Below, piece by piece: positions 32,791 to 39,449 of a DNA stretch of 64,000 nt. The stretch is from Amycolatopsis bartoniae (GTDB lineage: Bacteria; Actinomycetota; Actinomycetes; Mycobacteriales; Pseudonocardiaceae), in NCBI RefSeq assembly GCF_014191255.1, contig NZ_JACHWH010000001.1:2418001-2482000 (forward strand). Direction: 5' to 3'. The stretch's first letter is position 1, and every line of letters starts with the position of its first letter. The notes beneath the pieces are model-generated. The model made no database searches. It was not told where the DNA came from and was given only the letters and a program-made list of their open reading frames with translations. The translations under genes were made by a program, and so were the position numbers.

Positions 32791-35331
32791 CTACTTTCCC
32801 CGGTCCGGTCGGACCGAAGTTCTGGGGCCGCCGAGGAACGGCAGCACGGGCGTGCCGTCGAGGACGGCGGCGAGCGCGAGCAGGACGCCCGCTCCGCCGG
32901 TCGCGACGTCCATCGACAGCCGCAGCAGCTGGTTGCCGGGGAACGCGATGCCACCCCGGAAGGGGATCGCGTACCAGGCGAACCGGGACAGGTGCAGTGC
33001 GATCGCCCGCTCGGCGACCGGGTCGTCGCCGCGGTGCCTGCCCGCGGCCAGCGCGGTCATCAGCCCGGCCCGCCCGTACAGTAGGCTGGGGTGGATGACG
33101 AACTCGCCGCGGCAGGACTCGCGCAGGCCGGGCAGCTGCGCGACGCTCTCGGCGCCGGGCCGGTGGGCGGCGAGGTGCTCGGCGACCACCGCGACTCCCG
33201 CGCTGCCAACCGCGAGGTAGGGCAGAGTGCGCGCCTCACCGTCGCGGACCTGCAGCGAGCCGTCGTCGGTGGCCACGCACTCTTCGAGCTCGCGGAGCAG
33301 CGCGCGATCGGCCGCGTCGAGCCAGGCGCCGTCACCGGTCTCCTCGAACAGCCGCACGAACAGCAGCGCGGGCCCGGACCAGCCGCTGAGCAGGCCCGCC
33401 GTGGCGAACTTGCGGGGCGGCTGCGGCGTGGTCTCGGCCAGCCGCGCGCCGATCCGGATCGCCTGCTCGCGGAAGCCGCGGTCGTCCCGCGTCGCGGCGA
33501 AGTGCAGCAGGTTCAGCCCGACGCCGGAGAGCCCGGACTGCAACCCGTGCTCGGTGGTCTGCTCGACGAGCGCGGCGGAGCTCTCCAGCAGCCGGTCGGC
33601 CTCGGCCCGGTAGCCGAAGTTCTCCAGCACGTGGGCGATGCCGTGCGTCCCGTCGAGGAACCCGGGGCGGCCAGGCGGGTCGCGGCGCACCGAGTCGAGC
33701 AGCCACTGCTCGTGCTCGGGATACCGCCCCGCGCCGGTGACGTCGAGCGCGTGCAGCACGCCCGCGGCGCCGACGCCGAAGCACGCGCCGCCGACCTGGA
33801 ACTGCTCGATGTCGCCGGGGAAGAGCCGGTCGGTGCGCTCGGGCGTGGCGGAGGCGAGGATCCCGGCGGCGACCGACTTGCGCACCAGTGCCCAGTCCGG
33901 CTCCGGGGCGTCCAGCTCCGTCCGAGCTGGTTCGAGGCCGGGCAGGGCCAGCTCGGCGGCGTGGTCCTCGGGCAGGCCGAACCGGTTCCGGACGAACCCG
34001 AGCAGGCTCGGCAGCTTGCCGGGAGCAAGTTCGAGCAACGCGTTGAGCGGCAGGAAGATCCACAGTTTCAGCGCGGCGAGAGCGTGGTCGTCGATCGCGA
34101 CACCGGACAGTCCTGGCGGCGCCTTGAAACCGGGGGCGCCCAGCGCGGGGCGGCCGGGATCGTCGGCCTCGAAGGTGAGCTCGAAGTCGACCAGCGAGAC
34201 CTGGTCGTCCTCGTCGACGAGGACGTTCATCGGGTGCAGGTCGCCGAAGACGAGACCGCGCTCGTGGATCGCGTCCAGCAGCGCCCCGAGCCGTCCGAGG
34301 ATCGCCCGGACGCGCTCGGCGTACGCCGGCAGGTCCCGCTCGTCCGGGTCGCGGCGGGTGAGCGGGTAGTGGTGGGCGAGCCACGAGCCGAGGGACAGGC
34401 CGGGCGCGCGGTCCATCGCGAGGAAGTGGTGCTCCCACACCGTGAAGAGGCGGTGCACGGCCGGTACGCCGGGGATGCCGGCGAGGCGCCGCAGCACGTC
34501 GTGCTCGCGGTGCAGGCGGGCGACGGCGTCGACGTGGTCGCGGTCGAGCCCGGCGTGCGGACGCGCCTCCTTGAGGACGACCTCGCGGCCGTCGGCCTTG
34601 TCCTCGGCCAGGTACACGCCGCCGCCGTTGGAGAAGTGCAGCGAGGAGGTCACCCGGTACGGGAACTGGGCCGGGTCACCACCACGCCGGGCGGCGAGGT
34701 GCGGTTCGAGGCATTCGGGCAGGGGTACCCAGTCCGGGAGCTGGAAGGTGGGGGTGCGGCGGTCGGGCACGAGTGTCCCGTCGGGCTTGCTCACGGCGAG
34801 CACTCTGCGACCGTCTGCTTCCACCCAGCGCTCCGCGAAGCCGCCGTAGCGGACGTGGAGCGGGCCAGCGCCGTAGCGCAGATCACTCAGAATGTACGGC
34901 CCCGGCTCGCCGGAAAGGATCTCCGAGAGCTCCTGAAGCGTGCGTTTCAATTCCTTGTTGTCACGCGGATAAATAGTGGCCAACTTGCCACTACCCTCAC
35001 GTGCGGCATACTTGGAGTTATTTGCGAGAACCATCTCGACGGTGCGCAGGTGCTTGCAGGAAATAGACCGTTCGATGCAGTAGTCCCACACCTTCCGGAG
35101 CACGCGAGCAGCGTTCGCCGGTGTGCCGGAGACATGAATTTTCCAACCCTGGGAAGGAAGATCTCCACTTTCACGACGGAGGTAGCGCCAGACGCCGCGC
35201 TCGGCGCTCACCCAGCCACGTGAAGGAACGGGCAGCAGTTTCGCAAATTCTTCACGGCTTTCTCCGGATCCGCGTTGTTCATCGAAAAAGAGCGGATCCG
35301 CGAAGCAGAAAGCCTCGTATCGAAGATCCAT
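32791..35331 (-). CDS. lanKC: Class III lanthipeptide synthetase LanKC (RamC/AmfT-like)
   Basis: 846 aa. An N-terminal lyase region (about 1-215) is followed by a Ser/Thr-kinase domain (about 225-480) with VVLKEARPHAG, the catalytic loop GLVFGDLHPMNVLV and DFE in place of DFG. The C-terminal cyclase domain (about 490-840) is LanC-like (VGGACFGVGAAGVLHAL, LDGTHGIAHVLENFGY) but lacks the zinc ligands, as in class III. It phosphorylates Ser/Thr of LanA, eliminates phosphate and closes rings. AGGAG lies eight bases before the ATG. The first 150 codons are noticeably lower in G+C than the rest, which hints at a mosaic origin. First gene of the operon. Confidence 0.95.
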   Translation of the reverse strand: MDLRYEAFCFADPLFFDEQRGSGESREEFAKLLPVPSRGWVSAERGVWRYLRRESGDLPSQGWKIHVSGTPANAARVLRKVWDYCIERSISCKHLRTVEMVLANNSKYAAREGSGKLATIYPRDNKELKRTLQELSEILSGEPGPYILSDLRYGAGPLHVRYGGFAERWVEADGRRVLAVSKPDGTLVPDRRTPTFQLPDWVPLPECLEPHLAARRGGDPAQFPYRVTSSLHFSNGGGVYLAEDKADGREVVLKEARPHAGLDRDHVDAVARLHREHDVLRRLAGIPGVPAVHRLFTVWEHHFLAMDRAPGLSLGSWLAHHYPLTRRDPDERDLPAYAERVRAILGRLGALLDAIHERGLVFGDLHPMNVLVDEDDQVSLVDFELTFEADDPGRPALGAPGFKAPPGLSGVAIDDHALAALKLWIFLPLNALLELAPGKLPSLLGFVRNRFGLPEDHAAELALPGLEPARTELDAPEPDWALVRKSVAAGILASATPERTDRLFPGDIEQFQVGGACFGVGAAGVLHALDVTGAGRYPEHEQWLLDSVRRDPPGRPGFLDGTHGIAHVLENFGYRAEADRLLESSAALVEQTTEHGLQSGLSGVGLNLLHFAATRDDRGFREQAIRIGARLAETTPQPPRKFATAGLLSGWSGPALLFVRLFEETGDGAWLDAADRALLRELEECVATDDGSLQVRDGEARTLPYLAVGSAGVAVVAEHLAAHRPGAESVAQLPGLRESCRGEFVIHPSLLYGRAGLMTALAAGRHRGDDPVAERAIALHLSRFAWYAIPFRGGIAFPGNQLLRLSMDVATGGAGVLLALAAVLDGTPVLPFLGGPRTSVRPDRGK

Positions 35332-35559
35332 TTCCTGGACTCCTACCCACTTAATTGGCGGTGCCTAATCTTGCACCCCGCAACCCCGGTAATGCCAATA
35401 CGCCGTTTCGGCGTTTGTGATGGTTGAAACGGCCGCGTTACCACCAGGTAACCAGACGCGCTGTGACGACTTCGCCACCCAAACGGACGAGTAACGCTTT
35501 GAGTGCCGGTTCTTTTGCCGTCTTGCTTCACCCCCGAGTAGGGAGTAGGACGCGCGGGT

Positions 35560-35565
35560 TAAGCT
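35560..35565 (+). promoter_or_regulatory. Putative -10 box (TAAGCT) of leaderless membrane-protein gene
   Basis: TAAGCT, six bases, then GTG at 35572. The 240 bp between lanKC and this gene must also hold the lan promoter on the other strand, but no clear box was found for it. Confidence 0.45.
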
Positions 35566-35571
35566 CTACAG

Positions 35572-35937
35572 GTGATCTCGGGCTTCGCGGTGGCGGTGGC
35601 GGTGACCTCGCTTTTCGTCGCCGCCTGGGCCTTTGTGGCCGCAGCGCGGAACCGGGAGCCGGGGCGTGCACTGCTGGCGGCACTGGGCGTGGTCGAGGTG
35701 TTGCTGGTGGTGCAGCTGGGAATCGGCGTGGTGCTGCTCGCCGGCGGCGGCCACCCGGGGAACTTGGCGACGTACCTGGCGTACCTGATCGGCGCACTGG
35801 TGATCATTCCCGGCGCGACGGTGTGGGCGCTGGCCGAGCGCAGCCGGTCGAGCACGGTCATCCTGGGGATCGCGTGCGTGGCGATCCCGGTGATGGTGCT
35901 GCGGCTGCACGAGATCTGGGGAGGCGCGAGTGCCTGA
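35572..35937 (+). CDS. Small integral membrane protein (four helices)
   Basis: 121 aa from a GTG in leaderless context. Four hydrophobic segments cover almost the whole length: about 3-25, 32-58, 66-90 and 95-110. Short charged loops (RNREPGR, AERSRSS) separate some of them. It overlaps the next membrane-protein gene by eight bases. No family is recognised. It could be transported or anchored alongside its partner, but no function is implied by sequence. Confidence 0.7.
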   Translation: MISGFAVAVAVTSLFVAAWAFVAAARNREPGRALLAALGVVEVLLVVQLGIGVVLLAGGGHPGNLATYLAYLIGALVIIPGATVWALAERSRSSTVILGIACVAIPVMVLRLHEIWGGASA

Positions 35938-36340
35938 GGCTGCGAAGAAGACGGCGACGGGCCCTGGCCGCATCCTGGTGGCGGTGTACGCGATCTTCGC
36001 GCTGGCCGCGACGTCCCGGGCGGCGGTGCAGATCTCGACGAAGTTCGCGGAGGCCCCGCTGGCGTACGTGCTGTCGGCGGTCGCCGCGGTGATCTACATC
36101 GTGGCGACGGTGGCGCTGGCCCGCTCGGGCGCGACGTCGTTCCGGGTGGCGCTGGCGTCGTGCACGGTGGAGCTGCTGGGGGTGCTGACGGTCGGCACGT
36201 TGAGCGTCTTCGACCGCTCGGCCTTCCCGGACGCGACGGTCTGGTCGGGCTACGGGGAGGGGTACCTGTTCGTCCCGCTGGTCCTGCCGGTGATCGGCCT
36301 GCTGTGGCTCCGCCGGACGGCCCGCGTACCGCAGACCTGA
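35930..36340 (+). CDS. Small integral membrane protein (four helices), partner of the preceding gene
   Basis: 136 aa from the GTG at 35930, with GGGGAGG upstream, overlapping the preceding gene. Hydrophobic segments at about 15-35, 42-62, 70-92 and 110-128. It contains SRAAVQISTKFAEAPLAYVL and WSGYGEGYLFVPLVLPVIGL, a pattern common to a family of actinobacterial membrane proteins of unknown role. The coupled pair lies upstream of tRNA-Lys. Confidence 0.75.
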   Translation: MPEAAKKTATGPGRILVAVYAIFALAATSRAAVQISTKFAEAPLAYVLSAVAAVIYIVATVALARSGATSFRVALASCTVELLGVLTVGTLSVFDRSAFPDATVWSGYGEGYLFVPLVLPVIGLLWLRRTARVPQT

Positions 36341-36390
36341 CCTGAGCGGCTAGGCTTCTCCGTGGTGACCCGCGCGGTGCCGGGTCTCCG

Positions 36391-36463
36391 GGGGCGTTAG
36401 CTCAATTGGTAGAGCTGCGGACTTTTAATCCGTAGGTTCTGGGTTCGAGCCCCAGGCGCCCCA
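36391..36463 (+). tRNA. tRNA-Lys (TTT)
   Basis: A 73-base cloverleaf: acceptor GGGGCGT/GCGCCCC (one U-G pair), anticodon loop CTTTTAA giving anticodon TTT, T-loop TTCGAGC, discriminator A, no encoded CCA. Its last 34 bases plus 17 flanking bases recur at 37059-37109. Confidence 0.97.
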
Positions 36464-36480
36464 CTCCTTCCGCAGGTCAG
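36430..36480 (+). repeat. Putative attL: 3' half of tRNA-Lys plus flank
   Basis: These 51 bases match 37059-37109 at 47 of 51 positions with no gaps. The repeat starts in the 3' anticodon stem and includes the whole T-arm, the typical crossover region for tyrosine-recombinase elements. The intact tRNA lies on this side. Confidence 0.75.
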
Positions 36481-36668
36481 CGACTCGTGAAGCACCTGAG
36501 GTGTGGTCGTCTCCCCGGTTTGTCCCCATCGATCGGGACGGGCACGGGCGAGCACCGGGGCACGAACAGCTCAGCGTGAGCGGGTCCTCGCAACAACATG
36601 TTCCTGGAGGCGTCCGCCATGTGTTGGCTGGAATCGTCACCGGCAGCACCGCATGCGAAGCGACGCCG

Positions 36669-37049
36669 GTGAAAGTTCGCGGCGGGACGTCTATCCCCTT
36701 CTCGTTCGGATACCTCAACCTCAGCTGGCCGATGGGCGTGCTTGTCACCAACCACCTCGGGGTAGGAATCCGCGTCGAGCCGGTGTGGATACAGACGCTA
36801 CTCAGCCGGTCGGTTGTCGGTCCGGCGCGACTGTGGCCCGGATACTTGTGGCTCACCACCTGGCAGGACCTGGTCACCGTCGAGCACTCGCTGCGGTCGG
36901 TCTACCTGCACAGCGCGAGCAACTACCGCGGCGCTCGATTCGTCACTTTGGTCCCCGACTCGATAGATCCCTTCCTCGCCGAAGTGCGCCGCCGGGGAGT
37001 TGCGGTCAGCAAGACAGTCAGCACCACGAACCGACTCCGGGACACTTAG
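36669..37049 (+). CDS. Hypothetical protein inside the tRNA-Lys remnant island
   Basis: 126 aa from the GTG at 36669. The frame is open upstream to 36501, so the true start is uncertain. Alternating hydrophobic and aromatic stretches (IPFSFGYLNLSWPMGVLV, LWPGYLWLTTWQDLVTVEHS, FVTLVPDSIDPFLAEVRRRG) suggest a beta-rich PH-like domain ending in a helix, as in bacterial PH-domain proteins. It is the only plausible gene between the two tRNA-derived repeats. Codon use is less GC-extreme than in neighbouring genes. Cargo origin is inference. Confidence 0.5.
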   Translation: MKVRGGTSIPFSFGYLNLSWPMGVLVTNHLGVGIRVEPVWIQTLLSRSVVGPARLWPGYLWLTTWQDLVTVEHSLRSVYLHSASNYRGARFVTLVPDSIDPFLAEVRRRGVAVSKTVSTTNRLRDT

Positions 37050-37058
37050 CCGAACAAG

Positions 37059-37109
37059 CCGTAAGTTCTGGGTTCGAGCCCCAGGCGGCCCACTCTTCCC
37101 GCAGGTCAG
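37059..37109 (+). repeat. Putative attR: degenerate copy of the tRNA-Lys 3' end
   Basis: A 51-base copy of 36430-36480 with four substitutions. One converts the acceptor sequence CGCCCC to CGGCCC and another alters the base after CCGTA. No 5' half of a tRNA precedes it, so it is not a functional tRNA. With the upstream copy it delimits about 630 bp. Confidence 0.75.
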
Positions 37110-37477
37110 GCGGGTAAGGCCACTCCCAGCGAATGCCAGCGTTCCAAGATTCCTGGTGACGAGCAGGAGTCCGATCTCGAACCCCTGCGGAATCACCACG
37201 AGCGCCCGCACGTCGACGATCTCGCGGCCGACCAGGTCGGCGAGTGGCGGCGGTGCCACGTCCTCCACCGTGACACGGCCACCCAGCTCGGGCATGGCGT
37301 ACGGCTCAGGTGGCGGCAGCGAGTCGAGGTGAAGCCCGGAACAGGCGTGGCAGCGCACCAGCCCCAGCCGGTCGAGGTGGAGCCACGCATGGAGCAGTGT
37401 CGGCGGCTCTCCGTCGGTGAGGTACCAGGTCGAACAGACCCGGTGACGGTCTGGCCGACCAGCATCGATGCGGCCAT
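37110..37477 (-). pseudogene. Frameshifted gene remnant truncated at the attR copy
   Basis: Read from an ATG at 37477 the protein begins MAASMLVGQTVTGSVR. A one-base loss near 37447 then moves a convincing continuation into another frame (TWYLTDGEPPTLLHAWLHLD, then VRCHACSGLHLDSLPPPEP and VDVRALVVIPQGFEIGLLLV). That frame runs without a stop into the repeated tRNA sequence at 37109, so the natural C-terminus seems to be lost where the element integrated. The family is not recognised. The reconstruction rests on reading quality only. Confidence 0.4.
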
Positions 37478-37509
37478 CTCACTCACTTCGACATCCTCGC
37501 GCAGGCGCG

Positions 37510-37719
37510 TCAGGAGTCGTCCGCCCGGTTGCGGATGCGGCGACGTAGTGCCCTCGCCCCCTCCTGTCCCAGGACCATGAGGACGCCGAAGAGTCCCCAG
37601 GCCCACGGCTCGTCCCAGTGGAACAGGTACGCGATGCCGACAACCCCGAAGTAGGGGACGGCCAACTCGACCACCCAGCTCGCGACGTGGACGAGCAGCC
37701 GCCGCTTCGATCGTTCCAC
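37510..37719 (-). CDS. Small membrane protein
   Basis: 69 aa from the GTG at 37719, with GGAGG about eight bases upstream. Two hydrophobic helices: about 8-30 (LLVHVASWVVELAVPYFGVV) and 33-50. A basic C-terminus (RALRRRIRNRADDS). It lies 32 bp upstream of the frameshifted remnant on the same strand. No family is recognised. Confidence 0.6.
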   Translation of the reverse strand: MERSKRRLLVHVASWVVELAVPYFGVVGIAYLFHWDEPWAWGLFGVLMVLGQEGARALRRRIRNRADDS

Positions 37720-37777
37720 CGCGCCCACCTCCGGTTTGCGATCTTGCCGAAACCAGCGGTCCCAACGAGACCGGCCC

Positions 37778-38845
37778 TCAGGTGATCGGCTTCGCGGCGG
37801 TGAGACTGGGGGCGCCGGGCGAGGAGAGCGCCAGTCGGCCGCCGGGAGTGCCGAGGATCCGGACCGGCGCGCCGGACTGGAGATGCGCGACCAGATCCAG
37901 GCCGGGGTGCGGCACTGCGATCGCGAGAACCTGGCCACCGGGTAACTGGACCCGGCCGGTGAGGGGCCTGCCCGGGGACCACGAGTGCACCTCGAACCGC
38001 GCGGCGGCGGTCAGTTCCGGCAGCGCGGCCAGCCTGGCTCGGCGGGAGACCCGGACGAGCGCCCGAGACACCGCGAAACCCCTCAGCAACCCAGCCACCG
38101 CCAGGATCTCACCGACAGCCATTGCCGCCAAGGAATCCTGCCGCCAGCCGGACACCGTGAGGACGGCGCCGAAGGCGAGCAGGCCGACCGGGATGAGGAC
38201 CGGGAAGAGGAAGGCCGCAGAACCCGCGATCGCGCGAGGAGCCCGCGTCGCAGGTCGCCCCGCGACCGCGCGAGGAGCCTGCGTCGCAGGTCGCGGTGGC
38301 GGGTTGTCGGACAGCGTCACGCGCCAGGTGACGGTGAAGCCCGCGACCCGCAGTGCTGCTCTGCCCTTCTCGTCCGGGCCGCAGAGCCACACCCGCCCGT
38401 CTTCCCGGATCACCCGCAGCGCCCGGCGCCTGGTCGCCCTGGCGGAGAGCAGCAGCAGCTTCGGCTTGCCCTCCAGGGTGACGGCGATCTGCGCGGGTTC
38501 GTCCTGACGCCCTACCCGGAGCACTTCGCCGGCCGTCAGCTGCCACGGGAAACGTCCCAGCAGGTGAACCAGCCGACGGAACGACACTGCCCTCCGCACC
38601 AACACGAATGCGAACACGACGAAGAGCAGCCCGATGGGCACTGCGGGTGCGATTGCCCGAGCGGTCTTTCCCAGCTCGGCGACGACCACCGACAGTCCGA
38701 ACACGACAGCGAGCGCTCCCGCCACGAACGTCCGTCGCCGCAGGATGCGCCTGGTCATGTCCACGCGAACCCGGATGTTCGGGTCATCAAGGGCGAAACC
38801 ACCGCTGCGCGGCAGCACACCTGCGGGAACAGCAGTGGAATCCAC
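37778..38845 (-). CDS. Membrane protein of unknown function
   Basis: 355 aa from the GTG at 38845, chosen for the GGGAGG five bases upstream. Two hydrophobic hairpins: about 38-58 with 65-85, and 215-235 with 245-262. Soluble segments between and after contain LLLLSARATRRRALRVIRED and a final beta-rich part (LTGRVQLPGGQVLAIAVPHP) that could be a small OB- or NfeD-like fold. Just before the second hairpin a 12-residue motif (PATQAPRAVAGR) is repeated, encoded by a 36-bp tandem duplication (38226-38297). No family is recognised. Confidence 0.6.
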   Translation of the reverse strand: MDSTAVPAGVLPRSGGFALDDPNIRVRVDMTRRILRRRTFVAGALAVVFGLSVVVAELGKTARAIAPAVPIGLLFVVFAFVLVRRAVSFRRLVHLLGRFPWQLTAGEVLRVGRQDEPAQIAVTLEGKPKLLLLSARATRRRALRVIREDGRVWLCGPDEKGRAALRVAGFTVTWRVTLSDNPPPRPATQAPRAVAGRPATRAPRAIAGSAAFLFPVLIPVGLLAFGAVLTVSGWRQDSLAAMAVGEILAVAGLLRGFAVSRALVRVSRRARLAALPELTAAARFEVHSWSPGRPLTGRVQLPGGQVLAIAVPHPGLDLVAHLQSGAPVRILGTPGGRLALSSPGAPSLTAAKPIT

Positions 38846-38939
38846 AACACCTCCCTGAACTGCTTCATTAAACCCGGTTGACGCCAACCCTTGAAGGCAC
38901 CCTCTCGTCGTCCGGCGAAAATCGTTTTCCCGCGCCCTC

Positions 38940-39254
38940 ATGATCAGACGCATGGAGGACACCGAGACGGAGTTGCGCTGCGCCTTGTGCGAGCGCACGC
39001 CCGAGAAGGAAGACGAGAACTGGCTGGACGTCGACGTGCGCGTTGGCGAGGACGACTACTACCTCTGGTTCTGCTCGCAGGATCACGCCGCCGAGTGGTT
39101 CAGTCGGCCGTTGCCGCCGGTCGAGGGCGCCGAGTCCGCCGCCGTGGACTCGGGGGACGGCGTCCTGTTCGGGATCGTCTTCACCACCATGTTGCTCGCT
39201 GTCCTCGGGCTGATCGGGATCGGCATTTGCACCGTCGTCGGCTGGCTGTTCTGA
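38940..39254 (+). CDS. Small zinc-ribbon-like membrane protein
   Basis: 104 aa from the ATG at 38940, or 100 aa from a second ATG at 38952; neither has a strong ribosome-binding site. A CALC motif near residue 14 and FCSQDHA near 44 (Cys and His) could bind a metal. One membrane helix (about 76-100, VLFGIVFTTMLLAVLGLIGI) ends the protein. It precedes the Y RNA-like locus. No family is recognised. Confidence 0.6.
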   Translation: MIRRMEDTETELRCALCERTPEKEDENWLDVDVRVGEDDYYLWFCSQDHAAEWFSRPLPPVEGAESAAVDSGDGVLFGIVFTTMLLAVLGLIGIGICTVVGWLF

Positions 39255-39262
39255 AAAATGAG

Positions 39263-39292
39263 TTGATCCCTCCCGTCCACATTCCTTAGTTT
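39263..39292 (+). promoter_or_regulatory. Promoter of the Y RNA-like transcript and Ro60 gene
   Basis: TTGATC (39263-39268), an 18-base spacer and TAGTTT (39287-39292). Six bases later is A39299, one base before the start of the long terminal stem. Box quality, spacing and start point agree well. Confidence 0.65.
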
Positions 39293-39298
39293 GGTACA

Positions 39299-39427
39299 AC
39301 CGCGGCTCGCCGGAGACCGGTGCGCAGGCGAGGGTTACTTCTGGCTCCCAGGTTCGATTCCTGCCCGTGCGGGTCCGCCCGCACGGAGACCTTCGCCGTC
39401 CTGATCTCGGTCTTCGGCGAGCCGCGG
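39299..39427 (+). ncRNA. Candidate bacterial Y RNA (tRNA-like) in the Ro60 leader
   Basis: The ends 39300-39320 and 39407-39427 form a 21-bp stem with only two G-U pairs and no mismatch. Inside lie a tRNA T-arm mimic, CAGG-TTCGATT-CCTG (39349-39363), and directly after it a 9-bp hairpin CCGTGCGGG-TCCG-CCCGCACGG (39365-39386). A terminal stem for Ro binding plus a tRNA-like module is the described architecture of bacterial Y RNAs such as YrlA, which are encoded next to Ro60 orthologues. Here the Ro60 start codon is only 22 bases downstream with no terminator between. The RNA would therefore be either the mRNA leader or processed from it. Confidence 0.75.
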
Positions 39428-39449
39428 CCCAACTTCGAGGAGGCGAGAG

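Noticed and set aside
37059-37095. Second tRNA-Lys gene, because of the GGTTCGAGCC T-arm
   Set aside because: Only the 3' part is present. No D-arm or 5' acceptor precedes it and the acceptor sequence is altered, so it is an att-type duplication.
39320-39370. Degenerate tRNA gene, because of GGTTCGATTCC
   Set aside because: No anticodon arm or acceptor stem can be drawn, and the whole stretch is enclosed in a 21-bp stem upstream of Ro60, which fits a Y RNA better.
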